Assembly: GCA_947579665.1 (NCBI GenBank)
Contig: OX388341.1
Location: 2,232,001-2,296,000, forward strand
Source of the DNA: Sympetrum striolatum
Lineage: Eukaryota; Arthropoda; Insecta; Odonata; Libellulidae
DNA: 64,000 nucleotides
Direction: 5' to 3'
The notes under the pieces were generated by a model. The model was given only the letters and a program-made list of their open reading frames with translations, had not been told where the DNA came from and ran no database searches. Every line of letters begins with the position of its first letter. Positions within the stretch are counted from its first letter, which is position 1. A program made the position numbers and the translations under genes. This document shows positions 23,164 to 35,364 of this stretch, in pieces.

Positions 23164-26123
23164 TCCATCACAATGGCAATCTCGAAGCAGATAAAGAACG
23201 AATTATAAATCGCACAAATTAGCTCTTAAGTTTCTCCGCGATTGTTATTAGCAAGTGCGTATGAATCATACTGCTAATTGTGAGATGCATAATTATCGAC
23301 CGCACGTGTACTCTCCCTTCTAAATAGCTAAGATTCCGCTGCGAGGAAACATAGCTCACAAGCGACCCTGGGAGTCAAACGTATCCCCTTAAAAATTAAT
23401 CAGAGCGGAATGCTTGGTAAATGGAAAGCATTAATTCAAGGTGATCCGAGTAAAACACCGATGGGTCGCAGCCAAGAATGCCTGAGAGATTAACTCCTGA
23501 GGAATGCGAAACGAATGGATAAATGATACTCTAGTGAGACTGTCCTCCCACGCCCACTGATAAGATTTGCAGCAACTTCAGCTAAACGTGCTTTTGCCAT
23601 TTCCGTTCTGCGTTTTCGCTGAAACATTCCTAGACTACCCAGCCTTACCTCACCATTCGTCTTAAGATCATTTACATTCACTATTTTACGCTTGAATGGA
23701 GTATGGTATGAACCAATTATTCCAAAAAATAAATGTCGATTAAATTGCCATATCGTTGGTGTATTCCTTCATTCGCCAATGTTTTTGTAATCTCTCTTAT
23801 TTTATTTTGAATTTTTTCACAAATGAAAAAGATGCTTTGAATTTTGTGGACTCTAGTTTCGCGATTCTTTTGTTTGGCGTACGCCTAATGTCACCAGTAA
23901 AGGTTTTATATGTTTATACAACGAGTCAAAGACGAAGATCTAGTAAAAAGTGTCAAATGACATAAAATGCATCCGAAATTCAAACTATAATCAATAGGAA
24001 CATAACTATTCATGAACTCAAAATTTAGTAAAAAATTATTGGTAAATATCTCTATAATTAGTGCTAACGCAAGTAATATTAAAGGAGATGATTCGGATGT
24101 TTTGTAGTATTTTCGAATTACTAGCAGTGATTGGAATAACCTCCTTGAGGAAGACAACAGGAGAACGGGACTTCCAAAATAATTAAATTAGTACTTGAAA
24201 CTACTTCTACTACTTGAAGTACTTCAATGAGGTAATAATTGAAACAAGCAAAAGGTGCTGAATGGTCTAAGCTGTCGACGTACCATTTGCATATTCATTC
24301 AAGCATTTCGTTTTCAGATAAACTCTTTCGATAAATCTTGTTACAAAAGAGCTCTAAATCACCGAACGAGAACAATTAAGCGCAAGAGAATTGAGAAATG
24401 TTATGAAAGAAATTATGCATGATTAACTCCATGCATGTCCACCCCTCGAAAATTTGCAAATATTTCCTTTCCATGCGTATCCTCTGTCTGCCATAAGTTT
24501 CCCGTGATCGATTAATACTGCTAAGCAGTTAAGTTGTTAATTTAAAGTTTAGGAACAAATGATATATATTTTTTGGAGTTAGAAAGGCTATGGATATTTA
24601 ATTTGTTGTTTCCATCATACAGATTATAATCAGTTTATATAAAAGAGATTTAAATAAAAAATATTGGAGTACTTTCGCATCTGACATAAGATATTGCCCA
24701 AAATACATTTACAAGCGTCAGATATTAGTCAACAGCACTGATTCGATATCTCAAGATGCGTATTTACATTCCATCGCGACGTTCCGTTACATGTTTTGCT
24801 GAACGGTTTTGCTGATAAAACAAACAAAACAATAATCGTAAAATTCGCACAACACCTCGCGTGAATAGGTCAACTGTAGATTTTTTACCAGAATGCTGTT
24901 TTTAAAGGTCGATGAATGAACGACTGTGCACAGTGATCAAATAAAGAGGAGCATAAAGTTCCCCATCAATCAGCTGGAGACACAATTAACAGACGTAATG
25001 GAAAACAGAGATTCGCCAAAACGTGAGCGACGCGCTTCAGCCCCCCTAATATTCCATAACGAGCTTCATTATTCTCGTCGACTCGAAAATTCCCACAAAA
25101 AACGTGAGCGGCGAGGGAAGAGAGCGGAAGTGCTTTGACACACTTGAGTCGACACAAACGGGGACGAAGAAAACTCCTCCTCATTACTTAATTGACCCAT
25201 ATCTGACCAACCGGCGCATCGACAAAATTGAGTTGAATGATCTTTATTCTCGGTTTATCGAAAAATTTACAACCCATTTAACTTCACTTTGACGAGCCCT
25301 CACCACGCATTCGCATATTCCGAGCAAATCTCGCTGCGAAAAATGCGTTGAAATCGAGAGTAGGCACTTGTTGGTTGGACCAATTCGACTGCAGGTGACT
25401 CGCTCGATTCGTCAGATGGAGGCGTCGCCCAATTAATTCGCGAATAAGATGAGATACATTGTCCACGCAATTCAACAGCTGCATTTAGCAGATGGCGAGT
25501 TATCTGCCGACACAGATCAAAGCCTCTTCCGATGGTAACTACGAGTGAAATTCTTCCACGGCTCCCTCCTGTACTTCCTCCTTACACCGAGGAGATGTGT
25601 GTCACCTGAAAAGGGGTTCGTATTTACATCGAAAGGAATTCGGGAATGACATTGCACATCATAAAAACCAAGGACTCAACGTAGCTGATAAAGTCGTACT
25701 TTCCTGGCATTCTAATCTCTAATAATCCTATATCTCGTTCATCCCGGAACGTTGTAGACCGCGATTCGAGTCCCGATGGGGTATGACTTTTGACTTCCGT
25801 TCGCTCATTAGAAGCTCGCATTAGTGTTAAAAGCGATGAAAAGACGTATGACACGAATTTGAACGGCTTTTCTCGAAGCAGTCCCGGATACGGATGGAAT
25901 TAGAAATCGCTCGATGGCATTCTCTAACGAAATAACTCCGTCGTTGGTAAATTAATCTCTCGTCGATACAATGCAACGATCGGCACTAGAATCACAGAGG
26001 CATCGTTAGGATTGAGAACATTTCGGGGGGACCCCGTTTTGCGGGAGAGAAATAGGGTTAATGGTGGAGAACCACTTATTGCCACGAAATCGTCACACAC
26101 GCACGTTTATCTCCGCCACTCAC
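23164..26123. other. Non-coding sequence with unassigned frames
   Basis: A 66-codon minus-strand frame at 25284-25484 ends near a GTGAGG donor-like site but has no good acceptor. A tRNA-B-box-like block at about 25755-25770 (GCGATTCGAGTCC) lacks a convincing A box. I call neither. The stretch from about 25960 becomes GC-rich towards the exon candidate. Confidence 0.4.
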
Positions 26124-26351
26124 CTCAGAGCGGCCTCCGAACGGCGATATCCCAAATCCATGTGTGTTTAGAATTCCTTCCGCAGAGATCCCGAGCTTCC
26201 AAAAGGTGTCGACGAATGGTAACAACAACCGAAGATCGCTTCCCGCCACCAATGGGGAACACCGGGGGATGAGCACTATTTGGGTCGTCGGGGAGACACA
26301 CGCGAGAGAGCTGCTGGTCGGGACGTGGTCGCCGAGGAACTGCGGCGGCAT
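26124..26351 (-). CDS. Candidate first coding exon in GC-rich region
   Basis: From an ATG at 26351 the minus strand is open for 76 codons to CTGAG followed by GTGAGT at 26123-26118, a perfect donor at a codon boundary. The translation starts MPPQFLGDHVPTSSSLACVS and later contains LRLLLPFVDTFWKLGISAEG. GC content is far above the flanks. A C-rich stretch (minus strand) at 26352-26475 lies directly upstream, as expected for a 5' UTR or promoter. The base at -3 from the ATG is not a purine, so the start context is poor. An acceptor could also be read at GCCGCCGCAG inside the frame. I do not recognise the protein. A GC-rich stretch is also more likely to be open by chance, so the donor is the main support. 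Confidence 0.35.
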
Positions 26352-26475
26352 CCGTAGCGAGAAAGGCGTAGAGGGGAGTGGGTGAGGGGGTCGTGGGTGG
26401 GTGAGGAGGGCTGGGTTAGGGGGGTCGTGGGTGGGCGGGGGAGGGCGTGGGTGGGTAGGAGGGGTTGGTGTTGAT
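26352..26475 (+). repeat. G-rich imperfect tandem repeat, possible upstream region of candidate exon
   Basis: From about 26379 to 26471 the plus strand is an irregular repeat of GGGTGGGTGAGG and GGGGTCGTGGGTGGG blocks, with many potential quadruplex runs. It lies immediately 5' of the candidate minus-strand first exon, where GC-rich promoters often sit, but no core promoter motif is visible. Confidence 0.6.
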
Positions 26476-27337
26476 TTTCGCCTGATGCAACGCTCTAGAC
26501 CATCGGGATGTCGAGCGAGTGTCCGTAAAGTGCCCGAGCGTAGAATTACAATTAATTGGGGGAGGACCTAAAGTGTTCGCCTTTCTTTCCATTTGTCCAA
26601 AAAGGCTTTACCATTAACTTCTCGAATCGCAGAAGCCCTTTTTGCAGTTTAAATGAGATAATAATTCATCTAAATTCGTTTATTTTATGGTTTGTCCACA
26701 AAGATTAATTGGGTTCCGCATCTTTAAGACTGCATTATTTTGCAGTTATGTCTTAGAGCAAAACAAACGAAAATTATATTTTACTTTTTCTGAGTCGTTT
26801 TCAATGTACGAAATGATATACAAACTACTGACCCATAAATTATACTTCATAACATGATTAATTTTATTTGATTGATTGCGATGAAAAATGTCATTTGATC
26901 ATTGTGATCCGCTCAGTTTAACTATTTCCTCTCATAAGTCTCTAACAAGCGAATGCATCCTCTTTGCCTAATATCTAATGGTCGACAATCCATCGACTTA
27001 AGGCTTATGTCCTTAATTATCCTTACCAGTATAACTATTATATAATATTTAATTGTGGATTATTAATTACATTATAGTTGCTTATTAATCTCAATCTTTA
27101 AGGCCTCCATTACTTAAATCGCATTTCCGAAAGCTCTTTATTTTCCGTCTACTCTTCTTCTTTTTTCTTTCATGTAAATGACATCCGTAATCAACCACCA
27201 AGTAAATTACACAACATTATTAGACAGCAATTACGCAACTAGTGATATACCTGCTTGTATTTATTTCCATCTGTGTTTTCGCGGGTTTTTTTCGCTCCCC
27301 TTCTTGTGTGAGCGTTTTCCCGCACAGTGGGTTTTTC
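26476..27337. other. AT-rich non-coding sequence
   Basis: No feature is identified before the dispersed element at 27338. Confidence 0.45.
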
Positions 27338-27551
27338 TCCGAAAGCCTTCAGCCGAGGAGTTTTTCCCCACACCACAATTCTATTATTTTTTTGCCTCTT
27401 CTTTTTATTTTCTTTATATATATATGTTTATTTGTATTGTTTTTCCACCTTTTTCTTTTTATTTAACATTAGTTATCCTTAATGGTTAGGTGTAAGAGAG
27501 GCCCTAATGGGCCTAACCTCGCCAAATAAAGAGTTTTATTATTATTATTTT
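27338..27551 (+). mobile_element. Dispersed short retroelement, copy 1
   Basis: This is the same family as 19583-19785 in the opposite orientation. It starts TCCGAAAGCCTTCAGCCGAG, has a T-rich centre with a TATATATA run, then GGTTAGGTGTAAGAGAGG, a hairpin at 27499-27514 (AGGCCC, TAAT, GGGCCT), CTCGCC, and an ATT repeat tail. A run of amino-acid-like frames here comes from the T-rich sequence and is not coding. Confidence 0.75.
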
Positions 27552-30500
27552 GTCCGTGTGAAAACACAGACGAACATGTGAAGCGAATATAGTAATTCAC
27601 TTTAAAGTCATAAATTTCAATTTTTACTTTACAACTTCTTTTATATATCGAAATAGTTTTTCTTCTGCTTTCGTTCGAGTCATCCTATTCCAATTTAATC
27701 CATGAAACCGATCTTACAATGACAAATTGCAATCAAATTCAGTTGAAGCAGGATAGAGTAGAACAAAACATTATAATATCTCGTAATAATGTTTTATCGT
27801 CAATTTTGTTTCCCTGATATTGAAAACCTGCTTAATATGTTACATTTATCAGAACAAACTAAGGTGGGAAAATTTCCATACGTCGCAAACATCTTATTCC
27901 TTTCAATTCATTGAAATTAGGAAAAAATTCTTATATGAGTTATAACTTGCAATCCAATCAAATAGTGGGACTTTGCACTCTACCAACCTCATTTCATAAC
28001 CTGTTTTCTGTGGCGAGTTGAATGTAGTTATTAAGAGTTAATCATATACATACTCATGCACATTGTTTTGGAAAATTAATTGAAATTGAGCCTTTAGTAG
28101 GTGATCCAGAAATTTACTTATCATTGTGAAAACTTATAATCGAAACAAATGTTTATTTTAGTAATTTTAATATCAGTGCTGTAAAAATTAATCCACTTTT
28201 GCGATAATTTTAATGGCTTTACATAAAGTAATGCCTGAATACCTTACAAGCGAATTGTAATTAGAATCACAGATAAGCTTTTCGCAAGATTATGTTTTCT
28301 CTTAATCTATTTACCGAATTAATAAAATATAGGCTCAAATCACGTGATAAAAACATTTGTGATCGGAGAAAAGATATGAGTCCATTTAGTAATAAATACT
28401 TACATTCAATGTAGTGGAATGCTATCCATGAATTTGGGTATGCTGAAAGAGTATATGATATTTGAAATCAAGATATCTGGACACCCTTTCACTGAATTGT
28501 AACGTATTTAATCTTTCGTAAATTATGGCTCTTCCGGTTTACCAAGAAAAAGATCTTCAATGCTTCCTCCAGCAGTAATTGAATGTAGGGTATTTAATCA
28601 TTAAACGAATAAATATTGATTATAATTTTAATAGCCATATATTTTAAAGCTTTGCTTATGCTATTGGCCAAATCGATGATATGGCCAATCGCATTCAATT
28701 TTCAATTACAACGAATAAAAAACCAAACTCTAAACATATAAATTTTAAATTGTCGAGGTACATATTCAGCTAATGTTTAATTTCGATTTTGAAACTAAAA
28801 ATGTATAAAAAAATTACAAGTTGAGTGTTTTCCGACAATCGATATTAATGGTCAACAAAATTCTCAGAGTCTCTCTCTCTAATGAAAACGAGGAAAGGTT
28901 TTAAGATTATTTTAATAACCTCTTAGAGGTTTATTTTAAGCTCTTGCATAAACTATTAGGAGTGAGAGGTAGTTTAAATTGTAACGAATCATGTATTGCA
29001 ATTCATGTTTTTCCTCAGATAGTCATTCGAAAAATTTCAGCAGAAACGGTTGCATGATGCATGGTAAAACATATAACGAAAAAATCCAAAAAATAAATAC
29101 ACATTTAGCAAGAGAAAAAATGAACAAATACTTTATTTAAGAATATTTATCTTTCGATTAAATATATGAAGACATCCTTCCCTTCGACCGACTTCAATTA
29201 TTTCCTTAATAATCCGAAGTAGTCTTCAGGAACCAATATAAGGCTCGTCTCCGTTTTTTAAGCTTCGTGACTATCCTGTTTTGTAGAGAAGAAGGATATT
29301 AACGTAAATATAGAACGTTAATAAGAAAACGTTCAATATTTCTGGACGAAATACTTAATTTTACTCGCTTTTCTCCAACGTCTCAGCAATGAGTTATTTA
29401 TCGGGTCATGCAAATGTCAATCCGACCAATTCCGAGCAAATACGTCTGCTCCACATTTTAACCTGAGCTGATTTGGGAATTTGCCAAGTTTCCCTGCGGA
29501 AAATAATGCCTTCACATTCTTGTAAACTTATTTATATCGAGATTTTTGAGCCATATCTTCGAATCCAAATACAGATATTAAGTGCGATTAAAACTAGAAA
29601 CGAATTCTGGATTCTATTTAGATACATTAGATATCTAAATAGATGGGCCTTAAAACAGAGCAGAGCGATGAACACAATGGCTCCGCAGATTGCTCTATAT
29701 AAAAGAATATAATTAATCTCTGGTTCAAATAAATCCCGTAATAGTTTTGAGGTGAAGATAAATTTAAAGTTTAACTAAAGATATAACCGTAGATTGGTTT
29801 TTCTCCCTTCAGATCTATGAATATAGGAAACTTTTGTGAAAATGTTAACGAAAGGATATATAGCTAAGGGGATGCACGGCATTGTTAATAAGGCTGCAGG
29901 TTGGACTCCAAAGTTATAGAGACTCAAAATTCACAATAAATCAATGTCAGCTAATATGAGATATTAACCATCAAATTTCAAAGATTAATAAATGTACGCT
30001 TTTACCCCTTCACACTACAACCCATCTTTCGGGAGGAAGTAGGTGATAATTAGTAATGAATTAGGTTTGACCCATCTCTCTATCAACAGGGCAAAGGATT
30101 TATAATAACTAATCGAGGCAAACTTATCTGTAACTAAAATAGAAAATATATTCTTTATTTGAAGCCATTTAAGATACGTCTCTCCTACCTGAAGCATCAA
30201 CTACGATACAAATTGTGAAGAACATTTCCTGTAAGTTTCAATTTTTAAAATAAAAATTCGATTTAAAAAATAAAAACGGAACTTATTTTCCAGATGACCC
30301 CCCGCAAATTTCTCATTTGTTTATCAGTTTTATAAAACAAATTAAAAATTAATTAGGGAATATGACCTTGAAGTGCTTGAATGTTGTATACAATTTCTTC
30401 ATTAGAGGGAGATATTCTTTTCAAAGTGAAGGAGCTTCGAAATGCCTTACACATATTTAATTTCATGCTGGATGCTCACATTTACTCGGCCATGAATTCT

Positions 30501-31262
30501 AAGGCCTCCAGAGATCTGTGATTTCATAATTACTTTTTATAGAAAAAAAGCAAGAGTCGAATTTAAAAAGAACGATTTCTTGTTTCCAAGCTGCTGCTTC
30601 GATTCCTCATTTTAATTTGACGCCATTAACCGTCTCTGCATATTGAAAGGCTATCGTGAAGGAGAAAGGAAGAAATATAATTCTCTCTCACTCGCTGCAT
30701 TCCTGCTTAAAGGTTGATCTCGTCTTCGGGCAATATTTGATCGACGGAACCTCGGACGATTCTTAAACTATTTCAAGATTGACTATTTATTTTCTTTTAG
30801 AATATTGCTAGACGAAGAAAAACTTCACTGAAAGGGAATTACGGACGTACCACGAGAAGAATTTTCACGAAGAACAAGGGAATCGATAGTGTAGAGAGGA
30901 GATTTTGGGTAAATTTGTTCGATATCGGCAGAGAAAGGCACTGCGGATATTAAGAGTACACTCTGATATGCTCATTGGTTAAGCAGATACAGCGAGAAAA
31001 ATCAGAGAAATACGAGATGCTTGGGATTCAAAGATTTACATTTCCAACGGTCTATAATTAGAGTGAAAAGAGAAAAAGGCTGCTTCCCAAAAGGCGACAT
31101 CTTTAGGTGCAGATGTGGACATCTTTAAAGAGATTGATTCATTAAATTTTAATCAGGGGGTATACTTTTTAGTTATTTCGTTTATTGATATGTGATTAAA
31201 CTTGTCCCTAAAAATAAAAATAAGGGCCACTGGCTTATTCACATTTCCATCTACAAACTTAC
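27552..31262. other. AT-rich non-coding sequence
   Basis: Nothing reliable is visible. A 39-base segment bounded by CTTTCAG and GTAAGT near 28400-28445 (minus) is too short to judge. A weak tRNA-like pair of A and B boxes near 29860-29925 is not called. Confidence 0.45.
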
Positions 31263-31399
31263 GTGATGAATAACAAAACGTTTCTTTTCCTCCTCGGCTA
31301 AATAAACGGTGCAAAGAAAGTTTTATTCCGGAAGTGGGATAAGTGAACTGTTCCGGAAATTGACATTGACAAAGTTTGTGCTTCAAGGGTGGTTTAATT
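31263..31399 (-). CDS. Candidate internal coding exon, protein not recognised
   Basis: On the minus strand a strong acceptor (CTTCTCCTTTAGCTTTCAG, last base 31400) opens a 137-base stretch that ends before GTAAGT at 31262-31257. One frame is open throughout. It uses the first base to finish a codon, then has 45 codons and leaves one base. The translation begins IKPPLKHKLCQCQFPEQF and contains SLHRLFSRGGKETFCYSS near its end. I see no known domain; four cysteines are present. Its phase would fit an upstream exon ending with two codon bases, as one reading of 35257-35364 does, and a downstream exon starting with two, as 586-800 does. Open stretches of this length occur by chance about once in six to ten tries at this composition, so the splice sites carry the weight. 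Confidence 0.3.
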
Positions 31400-34300
31400 C
31401 TGAAAGCTAAAGGAGAAGAACCGAATGAGGAAATCCATTGGAAACAGTTGGGCAGTCGACTAAGAAAAACATTTCCGGAGGAAATGGATTGTAAATAATT
31501 GCACGTTTACGGAATGCTAGCATTAAAATGTCGTCATTTAAAATTAAACTTGGAAAGTTCTCCGATCAATTCCATGCTCGTTCAATGATCACAATTGATA
31601 AGGTGGAATATGAGAGACTTTTGTAAGTACGTGATGTACGATTTACGCTAGTTTTAAAGCGATCACAATTTTTATATTAAAAATAAAATACCTGTACTAA
31701 TATATTGATTTTTTAATATTTAAATCTTTATATAGACCTTATTATCGACGAAATTAACCCTCATTCTTAACACCAACGAAATAACCCCTCTAACATTCCC
31801 CTCAATAATTTTTCACAAAATATGGGAACTTTTCGAACGAAGAAAAGCTTTCCGCGATTAGCGACCAATTGTCTGTAATTGACGATTCGGTAAAAGCAAA
31901 TTGATCCTGAAAGAAGGTCACTTGGAGGAAATCACCAAATTGGTTCGATTAGAATTACCTATTAACACTTTGAAAGAGGAACAATTATAAGAAGATATTA
32001 AAGCCTCTCTCGTATTTTTCCTCAGTAAGTTTCAGTCTTGACTGAACTGAACTTAATCTCAAACTTAATAATCCATTCAAAAATTTCATATCAAATTTGC
32101 CGATATAAGATTTACAGATTCATTAGATTGATATGCATTTGTTTAATTTATCTAGCAAGAGGAAAAATCATGGAATTCTCATGCGTGAGATTTGACTGCA
32201 TTAAAGGAAGTTCAAACTGAGATAAATACAACGGCGAAATGACGAGTTAATTTTCCAATTACTTAGTAAAAATTAATTTAAATAAACATTTAAATACATA
32301 TTTATAATTATTACATGTAGGTTTTATGGAAACTTAATTTTGAGAATGTATTGAAAAGGAAATGCTATTCAAAATCCTTTCCTAGGAAATTCAAAGGTGC
32401 ATTCCAAACGAAACAGCGTGATTGAAAGAGCAGAGAGACAACGGGCGATGAGGCAAATTTATTTTATCCTATAGCATAATGAAAAGAAAGGCTCTAAATA
32501 TTCAGAGAGAAAGCGTTCCTCGAACGGAAAGAGATTGATAGTAAAGTACGAAGGCACCCGTGGAGTGAGGCTAATGCATCAAATATATAACTCAGCAGGA
32601 GATTGGCATCGTCTAAGTCACTTAGTTTAAATATTTTACTCCATGCTGAGAACAGGAACACAGACTAACGAACTTTTTCCTTCAGCAGTATTAATATACA
32701 TAAAATGTACGTACATTCCAACTATGAATTCAACGTGATTAATCGAGAGAGATATGTTTCGTGGGAAGAAAGTGATCCATGCTTAATAATTTGTAAAACT
32801 AAAAAGAAAAATGTTGAATAGGCAGCGCTGCTCAAAATTTCAACAAACGTAGGATTCTGTAATTTGCGTTTGTCTATCAGATAAAAAAAAGAGTCAAAGT
32901 TGCTTGCATACTGCAAGCATATGTTTAAAGTACTATACTTTTCAAAGACTGAATAAAAATCGTAATAGAATTACCATGTATTGCGATGACCAATTTGCGC
33001 CCTGCTCTTCCGGAAAAGAATTTGTATGATTTTTTAAGCCTAAAAACATCTAAAATTTACTTCCAGTGCAAAAAAATTGAAAATTTCTGACTTTGAAGAC
33101 TGGTTATTGAGTTATTTATGTAATGCCTGTGATGTGAAATAAAAATGTTTAACAATTTATTGTAAGTCTATCGCTAAAATTTAAACTCAGAATATTTTTA
33201 CCTACCAAGTGGTTAAGAAAGACTTAATAGAGATTTCTGAGACCGTTGCTTATACGTAAGCATCATTACAGTATATCAGAAAGTATATTCTCACTTTTTT
33301 GCCACGCTGTGGTTAACATCAAAAATTCGAAACAAATAATGATTTGCTCTATGAACGAGAAAAAATGGACTCAACTTAAGAGTAACGGAATAAAAACCAT
33401 GAAAACACAAGCAGGGGAAACCCAAGAAAATACCGAGATAAAAAACAGTATTCTTTTAAATTATTTATTAAATCTATACGTTTCAATTTGATATGATTAC
33501 AGGGGCAACGGTTGAGGGAGTGTAACAATACAATCGGTCCGGCATTCGGACGGGAGGGAAACCCCTCCAAAAACCTCCCGTGGACAGTAAAAGTTATAAT
33601 TAAAATATTATCATTAAAATTGACGCTTAATAATATGTGCAGCAGTATCAGTAAAACTTGACTAATAGCACAAAGAGGCAACAATGAAACCCAAATGGAA
33701 AATCTTTTCTTGCGACAGAATTCGTTCAATAAAGTTGCCTAAACATGAAGCGAAAACCCATCGGCCTCTATCACACCCGCGGCCTTTCCGGATGCGGCAA
33801 TCTCGTGATTTCCTAAAATAAATATACGAATTTCTTTGTTTCTTCGTCTGATTTATTAAGTCAAAGAGTAGCGCAATAGAAAATACCTCACTTAATTTTA
33901 CGAAGCTTTTTCAAATTTTACCAAGCAATTCGCTTCTCTAAGAGTAATTCCCAGTCTGTGCTGCTTGAATACTGGCGAAAATGCATAGGAAAACCTTAGG
34001 TTACTCAGAGGTGGCCGAAGGTTCTCATGTATGCTCTTATTGCTTCATACGCGACCAAAAGAATCATACGTATTTATGATGAAATAGCTTCTCTTCCATT
34101 GTTTATTTTTTTTATATTTACTTAGAAAGAATAATCATTTGACGGTTCTTAGAACGGTGCATTAATTTCGAGTATTCAATTAAATGCTCAATCGGAACGG
34201 AATGAGGGCCGATGATTTGCTCTATGGAAGTCATACATATATGACAATGACCCCGATAACTCCATGGCATAATCTTCATAAAGGTTGTATCGAATGAAGG

Positions 34301-35256
34301 CTGGAATTGAAGCACCTTGGAATATTCATAGATATTTATTAGAGATTTCAAGGAATTTTGTTCGACATTAGGTATTTCTGATGCAAGGTAAGCTTAGCAT
34401 TAGATGAATACTAAATATGTGCTATTAAATTCTTTATTATCTTAAAAAGTCAGGCCTCAAGCCTGTGTCTTAGAAGACTATTAGCTTTTATAAGTGACGT
34501 GACAGCATATTTCGAGAAAACCCCTCCTTCCGTATTATCCCGGTAACTATGTTTACAATAGGATGATTCGCAAAATTCTGAGATTCAATCATTCGCTAAT
34601 TGTGGAAAATCTGTCTCGAGATTAATTCTTCTTACATTTTTCCATTTTTAAACAGATGCTTATTGAAGGAAAACGCATAGCATTCAAACAATCAATACCT
34701 CCAAAGGCAAAGCTAATATTATTCAAACTATTAATACCTCTTTATCGTACGTAAATCTTCATAAAATTGGTCACTTCAATTTCTTATATTAATTAATAAG
34801 AAACAAATTTAGATTTTTACATTGCTTTTCTGTAATAAGAAATGTTTAGATATGAGAAATAACTAGATATCTAACGTTTTAATTGTTCTGTATTTTCCAG
34901 TTACTTCTAAGTTTTCTCTACTCTAGAACTTACTTTCATAACGAAGCCATTATTTATTTCCTTATTTACAAATTCTCAAATAAACGTATCAACTTAACGT
35001 GAAACATTTTTGTAAAGAGTACGTATATTTTTTGGATTCATTTTTTAGTATTTTCGCTTTTTCCTCGATCAATTTTACAATTCTTTATATTTTATCTTCA
35101 AGAATTTCGAGCCTAAATTTCAGAATTTTTAGTGTCATCTTTTGGTAAATTTGTTTACAGTTTGCATCAGCCTCGAGTTATTTACTCTCTTATCCTATTT
35201 TTGACTCGCGTTCCCTTCGAATTCTTGTTTTGCCCCGAAATTCCTCATTTACTTAC
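31400..35256. other. AT-rich non-coding sequence
   Basis: No gene or mobile element is identified. The 117-codon minus-strand frame at 33376-33729 has no recognised domain or splice context. A short duplicated phrase (ATTCAAAC, then AATACCTC) occurs twice at about 34680-34740. Confidence 0.4.
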
Positions 35257-35364
35257 TGAATAACAAAGTGGAATGAGATTTCTGTACGATGTCTCGGATG
35301 GAGCATCTCAGAACTGATTTTCCCGTGCTCTTTGCATTGATTCTCTGAGCGCTGAATCCTCGTG
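35257..35364 (-). CDS. Candidate internal coding exon with very strong acceptor
   Basis: The acceptor, minus strand, is one of the best in the window: GATCCTTCCCTCTGTTGCAG ending at 35365, with a branch-point-like GCTGAT just upstream. The 108-base stretch ends at TTATTCA before GTAAGT (35256-35251). Two frames are open. One continues an upstream open frame and reads TRIQRSENQCKEHGKISSEM through to a split last codon. The other reads RGFSAQRINAKSTGKSVLRC. The first would join in phase to 31263-31399. I recognise neither. The last exon base is A, not the preferred G. Confidence 0.3.

Noticed and set aside
25715..25790. B-box-like GCGATTCGAGTCC
   Set aside because: No convincing A box at the right distance and no match to the other SINE families here.
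28395..28450. 39-base minus-strand micro-exon between CTTTCAG and GTAAGT
   Set aside because: Too short for a frame test; such pairs occur by chance.
29860..29925. tRNA-like A box (TAGCTAAGGGG) and partial B box
   Set aside because: The B box has a mismatch at a key position, the spacing is short, and no cloverleaf or SINE tail is visible.
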